Shown here: positions 6,702-16,313 of the stretch, piece by piece
How positions within the stretch are numbered: the stretch's first letter is position 1
How the letters are laid out: every line of letters starts with the position of its first letter
Assembly: GCF_013349955.1 (NCBI RefSeq)
Contig: NZ_JABVXC010000011.1
Span: 1 to 64,000, forward strand
From: Onishia taeanensis
GTDB lineage: Bacteria; Pseudomonadota; Gammaproteobacteria; Pseudomonadales; Halomonadaceae
Direction: 5' to 3'
DNA: 64,000 bases
Translations under genes and position numbers: made by a program
The notes under the pieces: generated by a model
What the model was told of the DNA's origin: nothing
Seen by the model: only the letters and a program-made list of their open reading frames with translations
Database searches by the model: none

Positions 6702-7586
6702 TCAGGCGGTCGCGGCTTCGCCCGCTGCCTGCCAGGTGCCACGCGCGGCGATGCGGCGGGCAAAGGCCGTCACATCGACGGGTGCACGCCCCAGCGCCCG
6801 CTGCACCCCATCTCCAACATGGGCATTGCGCCCGTCGAGCACGGTCTCGAACAGGTAGTTCAGCAGCCAGACGACCTCACCCGGGGCACCGGACTCGGTA
6901 AGCGCCTGGGCGAAGGCGTCCCTAGGGATTGGTGTGAAGCGCACCTCGCGCCCGGCCGCACGGGATATCTCGTCGGCCAACTCGGTGAAGGTCAGACAGC
7001 GAGGCCCGGTGACCTCGTACGTCTCATAGGCATGGCCCGGTTCGGTCAGCGCCGCCACCGCTACATCGGCGATATCGTTGGCGTCTATGAAGGGCTCGGG
7101 AATGTCCGCGGCGGGCAGAGTGATAGCGCCCTCTCGTACCATGCCGAGAAACTCGCCTTCCGAGAAGTTCTGCAGGAACCAGCTCGCTCTCACCACCGTC
7201 CACTCGACACCTGCCGCCTGAACGATCCGCTCGCAGGCTTGGGCCTCCTCCTCGCCTCGTCCCGACAACAGCACCAGGCGCTGGACGCCGCTGGAAACGG
7301 CCTCGTCCACGAAGCGCCGGATCGCCTCGCTGGCACCAGGGATCGCCAGGTCCGGGGCGTAGGTGATGTAGACCGCCGATACGCCCTGGAGCACGGCCTT
7401 CCAGCCACTTGGATCCTGCCAGTCGAAGGCTGGCAGCGTCCTACGTGAAGCGATCCGGGTGCAAATGCCGCGCGCCTTGAGTCGCTCGGCGACGCGGCGC
7501 CCGGTCTTGCCGGTGCCGCCCAGCACCAGCACGAGCTCGTCCTGGGCCTGACGGGAAGTCTGATGGGAAGTTGATGTAGCGTTCAT
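6702..7586 (-). CDS. NmrA-like NAD(P)-binding oxidoreductase/sensor
   Basis: A 294-residue Rossmann protein. The nucleotide-binding motif GGTGKTGRRVAERL is near residue 23, followed by IASRR, and YITYAPD, LLSGRGEEEA and VRASWFLQNFSEGEF as in NmrA/NAD(P)H:quinone-sensor proteins. The extended-SDR Tyr-x3-Lys is missing, typical of NmrA-like members that act as redox sensors or atypical reductases. ATG 7586 is preceded by GGAGGG. It is transcribed divergently from the AraC regulator at 7709, which probably controls it. Confidence 0.88.
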   Translation of the reverse strand: MNATSTSHQTSRQAQDELVLVLGGTGKTGRRVAERLKARGICTRIASRRTLPAFDWQDPSGWKAVLQGVSAVYITYAPDLAIPGASEAIRRFVDEAVSSGVQRLVLLSGRGEEEAQACERIVQAAGVEWTVVRASWFLQNFSEGEFLGMVREGAITLPAADIPEPFIDANDIADVAVAALTEPGHAYETYEVTGPRCLTFTELADEISRAAGREVRFTPIPRDAFAQALTESGAPGEVVWLLNYLFETVLDGRNAHVGDGVQRALGRAPVDVTAFARRIAARGTWQAAGEAATA

Positions 7587-7696
7587 GAGGGCCCTCCTCT
7601 CTAGGGGCGATGATGACGGTTGCCATACCGCTCAAGAGTAAGGAGCGCGTTACGTTGCCACCATGCTCGAGGTGCTCAGATACATACGCATCCGTC

Positions 7697-7702
7697 TATA
7701 AT
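7697..7702 (+). promoter_or_regulatory. Candidate -10 box of the AraC-family gene
   Basis: TATAAT, a perfect -10 hexamer, lies only six bases before ATG 7709. A transcript would begin at or next to the start codon, which points to a leaderless mRNA. No good -35 is seen 17 bases upstream. Inference from sequence only. Confidence 0.4.
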
Positions 7703-7708
7703 CGAGCG

Positions 7709-8644
7709 ATGGATACGCTAGGTGGATTATTGGACGCCCCAAGGGCGCGAGGCGCCTTCGCCCTGCGCACGGTGATGCGTGCCCCTTGGTCACTGCGCAT
7801 CCTCGCCGAATCGCCGCTGACGCTTATCGCCGGCATGACCGGCGAGGCATGGCTGCTGCCGGATGAGGGCGCACCGCTGCGCATCGGCCCGGGGGATATC
7901 GCCGTCACCCGCTCTCCTGTTCACTACACCATCGCCCACGCCCCCGACGCTCCCCCGCAGGTGGTCATCCATCCGGGACAGCAATGCCGCGACCTGGCAG
8001 GAGAATCGGTGCATGACGCCATGACTTACGGGGTGCGCACCTGGGGCAACGATCCTGCGGGCGATACGATGTTTCTGGTCGGCGCCTACGAGCACCTGAG
8101 CGATATCAGCGATCGCCTGCTGCGCGCCCTGCCCCCGGTACTGATGCTGTCCCGCGAGGACTGGGAATCGCCGCTGGTGGCACTACTGTGCGACGCCATG
8201 GCGATCGACGAGCCGGGCCAGGCGGCGGTGCTCGACCGCCTGCTCGACCTGCTGATTACCGCCGTGCTCAAGGCCTGGTTCGCCCGAGAGGAGGCGGGGC
8301 GACCGGCCTGGTGGCGCCATCAGGGCGACCGCATCGTGGAGCATGCCCTGCGCATGATGCACGACCGCCCAGCACACCCATGGACGCTGGAGACTCTGGC
8401 GATGGAGGCTGGCGCCTCGCGAGCCGCTCTGGCGCGGCGCTTCCATGAGCGGGTCGGCGAGCCGCCCATGACCTTCCTCAAGCACTGGCGCATGGCCCTG
8501 GCGGCGGACCTGCTTTGCCAGCCCGATGCCACGGTGAGCGGCGTGGCGGAGCAAGTCGGCTATGCCACGCCCTATGCCTTCAGCGCCGCCTTCAAGCGTG
8601 TCAGGGGGATGAGCCCAGCACAGCATCGCGCAGCGGCCCGCTAG
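7709..8644 (+). CDS. AraC family transcriptional regulator with N-terminal cupin (cupin_6 type)
   Basis: A 311-residue regulator. ATG 7709 is used because MDTLGGLLDAPRARGAF is the usual start of this group; the reading frame is open to 7610 but would run through the promoter. The N-terminal half is a cupin sensor domain (GEAWLLPDEGAPLRIGPGDI). The C-terminal 100 residues carry two helix-turn-helix units (LETLAMEAGASRAALARRF and VSGVAEQVGYATPYAFSAAF). It faces the NmrA-like gene across a 122-bp intergenic region and likely regulates it. Its stop codon overlaps that of the convergent LysR gene. Confidence 0.9.
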   Translation: MDTLGGLLDAPRARGAFALRTVMRAPWSLRILAESPLTLIAGMTGEAWLLPDEGAPLRIGPGDIAVTRSPVHYTIAHAPDAPPQVVIHPGQQCRDLAGESVHDAMTYGVRTWGNDPAGDTMFLVGAYEHLSDISDRLLRALPPVLMLSREDWESPLVALLCDAMAIDEPGQAAVLDRLLDLLITAVLKAWFAREEAGRPAWWRHQGDRIVEHALRMMHDRPAHPWTLETLAMEAGASRAALARRFHERVGEPPMTFLKHWRMALAADLLCQPDATVSGVAEQVGYATPYAFSAAFKRVRGMSPAQHRAAAR

Positions 8645-9567
8645 GCTGCTGGCTGACGAATCGCCGCCCTCATCGCCTGACGCAAGTCGTGCAGTGTCTC
8701 TTCTAGCCAGTCACGAAAGGCGACGAGTCGAGGAGTATCCGCCGCCCCTGGCAGGCTGACCAGATAGTAGCTGAACTCCGTGCGCCGCCAGGGGCGCAAG
8801 GCAATGACCTCTCCGTGATCGATTGCCTCTTGGGCCACCGAGAGGCGTGACAGACACAACCCCAGCCCTTCACGGCAAGCGGCGAGCGCCAGCCCGCTGT
8901 CCGAGACCTTGAGTCGTCGCAACTCCTGCGGCGCATGCAGCCCCGCCTCGCGCCACCATGGATGCCAGTGGCTCCAGGGTTCGGTGGGCAAGGCGCTTGC
9001 GTCCTCGATGAAGCAGGTGTGCCGCCAATCCTCGTGCTCCCCATCACCATGCGCGGGAGCCAGTACCGTGATGGCATCGTCAAGCAGGGGCACGACACTC
9101 AGGCCGGGGTAGTCTCCGTTGCCAAACCGAATCGCGACATCGACCTTGCCAGCGCGGAGATCGGCCATCCGGTTGTCGCCAATCAGCGTGAGATCCAACC
9201 CCGGATGGCGACGCAACAGTTCGCCTACTCGCGGCATCAGGGCATGTTGCAGGAAAGCCTGGGGCGCAGACACCCATAGCGGGCCGTCGACACTCGGCTG
9301 ACTCAGCTCACGGGTGGCGCGATCGATGAGAGTGAAGGCCTCGGCAATGCGCGCCTGGTAGCGCACGCCAGCCTCGGTGAGGACCACCCCACGTGCCTTC
9401 CGCTCAAACAGCCGCAGGGCCAGGCTCTCCTCCAACGCCTTGATGCGATGGCTGACGGCGGCAGCGGTCACATGCAACTCATCGGCGGCCACACTGAAAC
9501 TGCCGTGGCGCGCCGCCGCCTCGAAGGCCTGAAGAGCGGCCAAGGGTAGCCGAGAGGAAGACGACAT
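8641..9567 (-). CDS. LysR family transcriptional regulator (GcvA-like)
   Basis: A 308-residue LysR protein. The winged HTH is at residues about 8-67 (LQAFEAAARHGSFSVAADEL, HRIKALEESLALRLFERKAR), followed by a substrate-binding domain (FGNGDYPGLSVVPLLDD, DSGLALAACREGLGLCLSRL) like GcvA/AmpR-type regulators. It is divergent from the PhzF-like gene 100 bases away, which is the obvious candidate target. The inducer is unknown. Confidence 0.92.
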   Translation of the reverse strand: MSSSSRLPLAALQAFEAAARHGSFSVAADELHVTAAAVSHRIKALEESLALRLFERKARGVVLTEAGVRYQARIAEAFTLIDRATRELSQPSVDGPLWVSAPQAFLQHALMPRVGELLRRHPGLDLTLIGDNRMADLRAGKVDVAIRFGNGDYPGLSVVPLLDDAITVLAPAHGDGEHEDWRHTCFIEDASALPTEPWSHWHPWWREAGLHAPQELRRLKVSDSGLALAACREGLGLCLSRLSVAQEAIDHGEVIALRPWRRTEFSYYLVSLPGAADTPRLVAFRDWLEETLHDLRQAMRAAIRQPAA

Positions 9568-9666
9568 GGCTTACTCCGGTTAAGCCTATGGGTGAGAAAC
9601 GATACGTTGCTGTTATATATTTTAGGCCAATAATGCCAGTTACCCCCCTCGATCAGGAGCACTGAC

Positions 9667-10524
9667 ATGACAGGCACTCTCTACCGTTTATCCTCTTTCA
9701 CCCATGACCCCAAGGGCGGCAACCCTGCCGGCGTTTGGATCGGTGAAGCCCTGCCCGATGCGGAAACCATGCTTAGCATTGCCGCCGAGGTGGGCTATTC
9801 CGAAACGGTCTTCCTCGGCCCAGTGCATGACGGCATGCACACGGCGCGCTACTACAGCCCCGAGGCAGAGGTCAGCTTCTGTGGCCATGCCACCATCGCC
9901 GCCGGCGTGGTGCTGGGTCACCTCAATGGGGCAGGCACCTATCGGCTTGCCACGGCAGTCGGCGAGGTACCGGTTGCCGTGGAGCAGATCGACGGCGACT
10001 GGCACGCTTCGCTGTTCTCGGTGGCGCCAGAGCACCGGGGCGCCGACCCCGCCCTGGTGGAGGCGGCACTGGCGAGTCTTGGCTGGCAGGCGGATGAGCT
10101 GGACTCGAACCTGCCGCCGGCAGTGGCCTATGCCGGCGCCTGGCACCTTATGCTAGCCACCGCCTCCAAGGCGCGACTCGATGCCCTGTCCTATGACTTC
10201 GGATCACTCAAGGCCTTGATGCTAAGTGAGAATCTCACCACGCTTCAGCTAGTGTGGCAGGAGTCATCGACACGCTTTCATGTGCGCGACCCGTTTCCGG
10301 TCGGTGGCGTGATAGAGGATCCGGCTACCGGAGCAGCGGCGGCGGCATTGGGAGGCTATTTGCGCGATGCGGGATTAATAGAGGCACCCGCGCAGTTGAC
10401 GCTGCTGCAGGGCGAAGCAATGGGTCGGCCGAGTCGACTCGAGGTCACCATACCGGCCTCGGGAGGGATTGAGGTGTCAGGTACGGCGGTGTCGCTTCAA
10501 GAGCCTGTCGAATATCTTTCTTGA
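9667..10524 (+). CDS. PhzF family isomerase/epimerase-like protein
   Basis: A 285-residue protein of the PhzF (diaminopimelate-epimerase-like) fold. Visible family blocks are TLYRLSSFTHDPKGGNPAGV, GYSETVFLGP with the catalytic Glu, RYYSPEAEVSFCGHATIAA, and the C-terminal DPATGAAAAALGGYLRD. PhzF of phenazine synthesis isomerises a dihydroxyanthranilate, but most homologues, including this one without phenazine genes around it, have no known substrate. It is probably under the control of the divergent LysR regulator. Confidence 0.9.
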   Translation: MTGTLYRLSSFTHDPKGGNPAGVWIGEALPDAETMLSIAAEVGYSETVFLGPVHDGMHTARYYSPEAEVSFCGHATIAAGVVLGHLNGAGTYRLATAVGEVPVAVEQIDGDWHASLFSVAPEHRGADPALVEAALASLGWQADELDSNLPPAVAYAGAWHLMLATASKARLDALSYDFGSLKALMLSENLTTLQLVWQESSTRFHVRDPFPVGGVIEDPATGAAAAALGGYLRDAGLIEAPAQLTLLQGEAMGRPSRLEVTIPASGGIEVSGTAVSLQEPVEYLS

Positions 10525-10571
10525 GCCCCAGCTCTTGAAGCAGCCACCTTGAGCCAGTCTCCATAAAAGAA

Positions 10572-10595
10572 TGGCCGCCCTATTATTGGCGGCCA
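10572..10595 (-). terminator. Hairpin terminator between convergent genes
   Basis: TGGCCGCC and GGCGGCCA form a perfect 8-bp stem with an 8-base loop. On the minus strand it is followed by TTCTTTTAT, so it fits an intrinsic terminator for the leftward mtiP unit; on the plus strand there is no T-tract. Confidence 0.6.
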
Positions 10596-10602
10596 GCTAT
10601 CG

Positions 10603-11367
<765 letters not shown>

Positions 11368-11387
11368 CTATGACCGCCGCGCCGGGC

Positions 11388-11966
11388 TTACATGCCCTGG
11401 GGCGCGAAGATCCCCGGCGCGTTGCGCCAGTAGCCCTTGTAGTCCATGCCGAAGCCGAACACGTAGCGGTCCTCGACATCCAGGCTGCAGTAATCGGCCT
11501 TGAGGCCCGGTACGGCCTTGCGGTCGTGGTGCTTGTCGACCAGCACGGCGGTGGAAATGCTGGCGGCGCCAGCTTCCCGACAGTAGGCCAGGATGGCGGC
11601 CAGGGTCGAGCCCTCGTCAAGGATGTCGTCAACGATCACCACATGGCGGCCGGCCATCGGCACCTCCGGCGAAACGCGCCAGAACAGCTCGCCGCCACGG
11701 GTGCCGCCGCGATAGCGGGTGGCGTGCAGGTAATCGACCTCCAGCGGAAAGCCGAGCCGGGTCAGCAGGTGGCCGGTAGTGATCAGGCCGCCATTCATCA
11801 CGCAGTAGAACACCGGCAGCTTGTCGCCGAGATCGGCGGTGATCCTCTCGGCCATCTGGTCCAGCGCCCGCTCGACCGCCTCTTGGGAAATCAGGCAGTC
11901 GGCGTTGTCCATGATGTCGCGCATGGCGGCCAGGGACGCGTCGGCGGAAGAAGCTTGTTGAGTCAT
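11388..11966 (-). CDS. hpt: Hypoxanthine-guanine phosphoribosyltransferase
   Basis: A 192-residue PRTase. The PRPP loop VVIVDDILDEGSTL is at about residues 102-115, and YCVMNGGLITTGHLL carries the second conserved loop. ATG 11966 is used because longer reading overlaps nagZ. It converts hypoxanthine or guanine to the nucleotide and lies four bases after nagZ and 50 before mtiP, so the three are very probably one transcript. Confidence 0.88.
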   Translation of the reverse strand: MTQQASSADASLAAMRDIMDNADCLISQEAVERALDQMAERITADLGDKLPVFYCVMNGGLITTGHLLTRLGFPLEVDYLHATRYRGGTRGGELFWRVSPEVPMAGRHVVIVDDILDEGSTLAAILAYCREAGAASISTAVLVDKHHDRKAVPGLKADYCSLDVEDRYVFGFGMDYKGYWRNAPGIFAPQGM

Positions 11967-11970
11967 GGGG

Positions 11971-13014
11971 TCACGAGTCGGTTGGGAATGAAGAGGAAGA
12001 TTCGCCATTGGCCAGGGCTTCCAGCCGGGCATGGATGCGGCGCCAGCGCGACAGCGCCGGCAGGTTATCGAGGCTTGGCCGGGCACGCGCATAGCGCAGC
12101 TTGGCCTGACGCTTGCTGCCGCGACCGGCGCAGGCGTCGAGCGCTTCCAGCGCGGCGGCGCGGTCGTTGCACATCAGCACCATGTCGCAGCCGGCCTCCA
12201 GCGCCGCCAGGGCACGCTCGCCGGGGCCACCGGCGACGTGGGCACCGGCCATCGACAGGTCGTCGGAGAAGATCGCGCCCTTGAAGCCGATCTCCTCACG
12301 CAGGAAGCCCAGCCAACTGGGCGAGAAACAGGCCGGACGGGCATCGAAGGCGGAATAGACCACATGCGCGGGCATCACGCCGCCAAGTCGCGTGGCCTGG
12401 TCGGCAAAGGGCACCAGGTCATGCTCGCGCAGCTCCTTGAGCGGACGCGGGTCGACAGGCAGTTCGAGATGGGAGTCAGCGGCCACGCCGCCGTGTCCGG
12501 GGAAATGCTTGCCCACGGCGGCCATGCCGGCCTCGTTGAGCCCGGCGATAAAGGCGCCGCCCAGACGACTGACCACCTCAGGATCATTCGAAAAGCTGCG
12601 ATCGCCGATCACGGTGGACTCGCCACCGTCGACGTCGAGTACCGGGGCAAAGGTGATGTCCAGCCCGCAGGCGGCCATTTCCATGCCCAGCAGCCAGCCG
12701 GCATCCTGACAATGCTGCAAGGCTGCCTGTGAGTTGGTCTCGAAGCCTTCGGCCAGCCGTGCCATGGCCGGCAGACGAGTAACGCCGCGACATAGCCGCT
12801 GCACGCGCCCGCCTTCCTGATCGATGGCCAGCAATAAGTCCGGCCGTACCGCACGAATCGCGCTGCACAGGGCCTGCACCTGGGTGGCATCTTCGACGTT
12901 GCGACCGAACAGAATCACCCCGCCCACTTCGGGGCGCATGAGCAGATCGGCTTCTTCCGGCGTCAGCTGGGGACCCTCGAGATCCAACATCACTGAACCC
13001 AGCGGTTGCGTCAT
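11971..13014 (-). CDS. nagZ: Beta-N-acetylhexosaminidase (cell-wall recycling)
   Basis: A 347-residue glycoside hydrolase family 3 enzyme. GGVILFGRN, the Asp/His-containing loop GKHFPGHGGVAADSHLELP and FSDDLSMAGAH with the nucleophile Asp are present. NagZ removes GlcNAc from anhydromuropeptides in the cytoplasm during peptidoglycan recycling. It lies in the psrA - L,D-transpeptidase - nagZ - hpt - mtiP unit; the same group of genes is found around PA3004-PA3007 in Pseudomonas. Confidence 0.95.
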   Translation of the reverse strand: MTQPLGSVMLDLEGPQLTPEEADLLMRPEVGGVILFGRNVEDATQVQALCSAIRAVRPDLLLAIDQEGGRVQRLCRGVTRLPAMARLAEGFETNSQAALQHCQDAGWLLGMEMAACGLDITFAPVLDVDGGESTVIGDRSFSNDPEVVSRLGGAFIAGLNEAGMAAVGKHFPGHGGVAADSHLELPVDPRPLKELREHDLVPFADQATRLGGVMPAHVVYSAFDARPACFSPSWLGFLREEIGFKGAIFSDDLSMAGAHVAGGPGERALAALEAGCDMVLMCNDRAAALEALDACAGRGSKRQAKLRYARARPSLDNLPALSRWRRIHARLEALANGESSSSFPTDS

Positions 13015-13081
13015 CTTGGTCTTCCTTGGCGTTGAAGGAGGGGGATTCTAGAGCAATGTTTCGCCGGACAACAGGCACTGC

Positions 13082-13600
13082 TCAATCATGCAGCCAAACC
13101 GGCGTTCCGGGCGGGGCTAAGGAGAAGACCTGGAGCAGGGCCTCATCGCGCAGTCGAATGCAGCCGTGGGAGGCGGCCACACCCATGGGCTCGGCGGGCG
13201 GCGTGCCATGCAGATAAATGTAGCGACGCTGGGAGTCCACGTCACCACCGCGGTTATGGCCAGGCTCTAGGCCACATAACCAGAGGATGCGGGTGAGTAC
13301 CCAATCGCGGGCGGGATGCGCGGCGGCAAGCTCAGGCGAATAGACTTCGCCGGTCGGCCGACGGCCCTTGAAGACGCAGCCGGGTGGCTGCCCCTCGCCG
13401 ATGGCGGCGCGCACATAGTGCCAGCCGAGAGGCGTCTGGCCGCTGCCCTGGTGCTGACCGTGTCCGGCGAGGCCACTTGAGATCGCATATTCGGCGTGAC
13501 GATTAGCGCCCTGCCAGACGATGAGACGCTGCGTCGTGAGATCGATGTCGAGCCAGATACCCTCCGCCGGCGGCAAGGCCTCGAGTCGTGGCGTGTGCAT
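13082..13600 (-). CDS. L,D-transpeptidase family protein (YkuD domain)
   Basis: A 172-residue protein with the YkuD signature: YLHGTP followed by SHGCIRLRDEAL with the catalytic Cys, and WLDIDLTTQRLIVWQG at the start. Enzymes of this fold form 3-3 or protein-lipoprotein cross-links in peptidoglycan. No signal peptide is visible, which is unusual for a periplasmic enzyme, so it may act in the cytoplasm, as some short members do in recycling. It begins four bases after the psrA stop. Confidence 0.88.
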   Translation of the reverse strand: MHTPRLEALPPAEGIWLDIDLTTQRLIVWQGANRHAEYAISSGLAGHGQHQGSGQTPLGWHYVRAAIGEGQPPGCVFKGRRPTGEVYSPELAAAHPARDWVLTRILWLCGLEPGHNRGGDVDSQRRYIYLHGTPPAEPMGVAASHGCIRLRDEALLQVFSLAPPGTPVWLHD

Positions 13601-13603
13601 CCT

Positions 13604-14278
13604 CTACCCCGCGGCCTTGATGGATTCGGTGGCGCCTTCTGGCAACGGCGCCTGGAGCGCAGCCACGACCACCGGCCTCAGGCGGCGCACCAGATCGCGC
13701 ACGCTGACGTGCTCGTCGAAATCCTTCTCGGCGATATCGCGCAGCGCATCCAGGCCGGAAAGCGTAAAGATTACCGTGCCGAGCACGAAGTGCAGTCGCC
13801 AGAAGCGTTCAGAATCCGGCAGTTCCGGTGTGGCCTTGCGCACCAGGCCGGTGAAACGGGTAAAGACGCTGCCGTAGTGCTCCTGAATATAGCGGCGCAG
13901 GTGGCCCTGGGCCTGGCTGTAGGCAAGGCCCAGCAGCTTCATGAACACCTTCAGGCTGTTACGTTCGGCAGGCACTTCCAGCACCGAGCGCGCCATGGTC
14001 TCGAGCAGCACCTCGAGGGGAATGGTTTGCCCCTGGTAGTCCTGCTCCAGCGCATCCAGGGCGGCGTGAAAGCGCTCGGTGAAGGGATCCAGGTAGCGAG
14101 CGAAGACCGCCTGGATCAGCGACTTCTTGGAACCGAAATGGTAGTTCACCGCCGCCAGATTGACCTTGGCCTTGCTGGTAATGGTCCGCAGGGAGGTTTC
14201 GGCAAAGCCTCGCTCGGCGAACAGCACCTCTGCGGTATCGAGAATCCGCGTCACAGTATCGGTCTGGGCCATGCTCAT
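13604..14278 (-). CDS. psrA: TetR family regulator, PsrA-like
   Basis: A 224-residue TetR protein. The HTH lies at residues about 10-56 (LFAERGFAETSLRTITSKAK, VNYHFGSKKSLIQAVF); the C-terminal part (LEVLLETMARSVLEVPAERN and YIQEHYGSVFTRFTGLVRKA) matches PsrA rather than generic TetR proteins. PsrA in Pseudomonas senses long-chain fatty acids and controls fatty-acid degradation and rpoS, and is likewise adjacent to lexA. An AAACGAATGTTT operator-like site lies just upstream, suggesting autoregulation. Symbol given on homology and synteny. Confidence 0.85.
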   Translation of the reverse strand: MSMAQTDTVTRILDTAEVLFAERGFAETSLRTITSKAKVNLAAVNYHFGSKKSLIQAVFARYLDPFTERFHAALDALEQDYQGQTIPLEVLLETMARSVLEVPAERNSLKVFMKLLGLAYSQAQGHLRRYIQEHYGSVFTRFTGLVRKATPELPDSERFWRLHFVLGTVIFTLSGLDALRDIAEKDFDEHVSVRDLVRRLRPVVVAALQAPLPEGATESIKAAG

Positions 14279-14299
14279 GCCTCTTCACCTGTCACCAAT

Positions 14300-14319
14300 A
14301 AACGAATGTTTAAAACATT
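14300..14319. promoter_or_regulatory. Candidate PsrA autoregulatory operator
   Basis: AATGTTTAAAACATT (14305-14319) is a perfect palindrome around one central base. It overlaps AAACGAATGTTT (14301-14312), which fits the AAAC-N4-GTTT core reported for PsrA sites. It is about 27 bases from the psrA start, a normal autorepressor position. Inferred, not tested. Confidence 0.5.
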
Positions 14320-14474
14320 ACCTGATTCTATGTTGTGAATCAGGATGTCACAACGGCGCGGAAAATCCATCTGGGCCCATCAACGCACGCCATAGCGGCC
14401 TGATCAGGCCTGATGAAGAAGAGCACTGATACGGGAACTGAGAAGGGAACGGGTGAAAGAGGCTTGCCGTATTA

Positions 14475-14507
14475 CTGGATGCAATCACATACTGTATACT
14501 TGACCAA
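14475..14507 (+). promoter_or_regulatory. Two tandem LexA-box-like sites upstream of lexA
   Basis: CTG-N10-CAT (14475-14490) and CTG-N10-CAA (14492-14507, with the core CTGTATACTTGAC) each differ by one base from the CTG-N10-CAG gammaproteobacterial SOS box. They lie 31 bases before lexA. Tandem boxes are known at other lexA genes, so autoregulation is likely. Confidence 0.6.
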
Positions 14508-14537
14508 ACACTCCCAGTGACCACCGGCGGAGGCCGC

Positions 14538-15209
14538 ATGACACGCCCCCTGACACCGCGCCAGCAGAATGTCTATGACTTTATCGTCAAGACCATGAGC
14601 GAGTTGGGCTACCCCCCGACCCGCGCCGAAATTGCCCGCGCCCTGGGCTTCCGCTCTCCCAATGCCGCCGAGGAACATCTGCGCGCACTGGACAAGAAAG
14701 GCGCCATTCGCATGGTGCCGGGCACATCGCGGGGGATTCGCCTGCCGGCGATGGAAGTCGAGGCAGCGGAAAACGAGCCCAAGGCCGTCAATACAGCCGA
14801 GACAAACGCTCAGGGGCTGCCGATCATCGGTGAAGTGGCAGCGGGCAGCCCGATTCTCGCCACCGCCCATATCGACCGCTATTGCCCGCTACCGGCCGAT
14901 TATTTCACGCCGCGCGCCGACTATCTGCTGCGAGTGCGCGGGCTGTCGATGAAGGATATCGGCATTCTCGAGGGCGACCTGCTGGCCGTGCACCGCACCG
15001 AGCGCATCCGCGACGGTCAGATCGTGGTGGCACGCATCGAAGATGAAGTCACGGTGAAGCGTTTCAAACGCCAGGGGCATACCGTTTGGCTGATGGCCGA
15101 GAACGAGGAATTCACGCCCATCGAGATCGACCTACGCCATCAGGCGCTGGAAATCGAAGGGGTCGGTGTAGGCGTGATTCGCGGCGGCAACGGTCAGGCC
15201 CTGCACTGA
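14538..15209 (+). CDS. lexA: LexA repressor
   Basis: A 223-residue SOS repressor. ATG 14538 gives the standard start [16 protein letters not shown]. Residues 1-70 are the winged HTH ([14 protein letters not shown]). The self-cleavage site is Ala102-Gly103 in EVAAGSPI, with catalytic Ser137 (RGLSMKD) and Lys174 (VTVKRF). It represses DNA-damage genes and is released through RecA-stimulated autoproteolysis. dinB follows after 36 bases and is probably cotranscribed. Confidence 0.97.
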   Translation: MTRPLTPRQQNVYDFIVKTMSELGYPPTRAEIARALGFRSPNAAEEHLRALDKKGAIRMVPGTSRGIRLPAMEVEAAENEPKAVNTAETNAQGLPIIGEVAAGSPILATAHIDRYCPLPADYFTPRADYLLRVRGLSMKDIGILEGDLLAVHRTERIRDGQIVVARIEDEVTVKRFKRQGHTVWLMAENEEFTPIEIDLRHQALEIEGVGVGVIRGGNGQALH

Positions 15210-15245
15210 TACGCCCGCTTTCACGCCACTGACGGAACGACAGAC

Positions 15246-16313
15246 ATGGCCGGCACGCCGAGAAAGATCCTGCATGCCGACTGCGACTGTTTCTATGCCG
15301 CGGTCGAGATGCGCGACAACCCGGCCCTGCGAGACGTGCCGATCGCCGTCGGTGGCGGGGTCGACCAGCGCGGGGTCATTGCCACCTGCAATTATCCCGC
15401 GCGCGCCTTTGGCGTTCGCTCGGCCATGCCTACCGCCCGCGCCTTGCGCCTGTGTCCTGATCTCGTGCTGGTACGCGGCGACTTCGAGCGCTACCGGGAG
15501 GTCTCCCGCCAGATCCAGGCGATCTTCCATGAGCTGACACCGCTGGTAGAACCCCTTTCCCTCGATGAAGCCTTCCTCGATGTCAGCGAGGTCGAACATT
15601 TTCAGGGCAGCGCCACCTGGATGGCGCAATGGCTCAAGGCCGAGGCCCTGAAGCGCACCGGCATCACCATCTCGGTGGGCGTGGCGCCCTCGAAGTTTCT
15701 CGCCAAGATCGCCAGCGACTGGGAAAAGCCCGACGGCCTGACCGTCATCACCCCCGATGACGTCGACGCCTTTATCACCGCCCTGCCGGTGAATTGCTTA
15801 CACGGCGTAGGCCCCGCCACCGCCGCCAAGCTTGAGGCAATGGGCATCGCCACCTGCGAGGATCTGCGCACCTGGCCCATCGAGACCCTGCTCGAACGCT
15901 TCGGCAAGTTCGGCAAACGGCTCTTCGAGCTCGCCCGGGGTATCGACGAGCGCGAAGTACGCACCCACCGCGAGCGCAAGTCGGTCAGCGTCGAGACGAC
16001 CTTTCACCATGACCTTCCGGACCTGGCGGCCTGCCAAGACGCCCTGCTACCGCTGATCGAACGTCTCGCCGGCCGGATCGAACGACACGGGCACCCGCCT
16101 TTGGACAAGCTGTTCATCAAGGTGCGCTTCAGCGACTTCACCCTGACAAGCCTCGAATGCCCCAGCGCCATCCCCAGCCCGGCGCTTTTCCAGCGTCTGC
16201 TCGAGCAGGCCTGGTCGCGGGCGGCACAACCGGTGCGCCTGTTGGGCGTGGGGGTGCGCCTGGTATCCGCCGATGCCCGCCGCCAGCTATCGCTGTTCGA
16301 GTCCGATGCCTAG
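15246..16313 (+). CDS. dinB: DNA polymerase IV (Y family)
   Basis: A 355-residue Y-family polymerase. HADCDCFYAAVEMRDNP carries the first metal-binding Asp, SLDEAFLDVSE the second acidic pair, and ISVGVAPSKFLAKIASDWEK the finger/palm junction; a helix-hairpin-helix (LHGVGPATAAKLEAMG) and little-finger domain follow. It copies damaged DNA. Its place directly after lexA makes SOS induction likely. The usual C-terminal beta-clamp motif is represented by RQLSLFESDA at the very end. The stop overlaps that of the convergent transporter gene. Confidence 0.96.
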   Translation: MAGTPRKILHADCDCFYAAVEMRDNPALRDVPIAVGGGVDQRGVIATCNYPARAFGVRSAMPTARALRLCPDLVLVRGDFERYREVSRQIQAIFHELTPLVEPLSLDEAFLDVSEVEHFQGSATWMAQWLKAEALKRTGITISVGVAPSKFLAKIASDWEKPDGLTVITPDDVDAFITALPVNCLHGVGPATAAKLEAMGIATCEDLRTWPIETLLERFGKFGKRLFELARGIDEREVRTHRERKSVSVETTFHHDLPDLAACQDALLPLIERLAGRIERHGHPPLDKLFIKVRFSDFTLTSLECPSAIPSPALFQRLLEQAWSRAAQPVRLLGVGVRLVSADARRQLSLFESDA

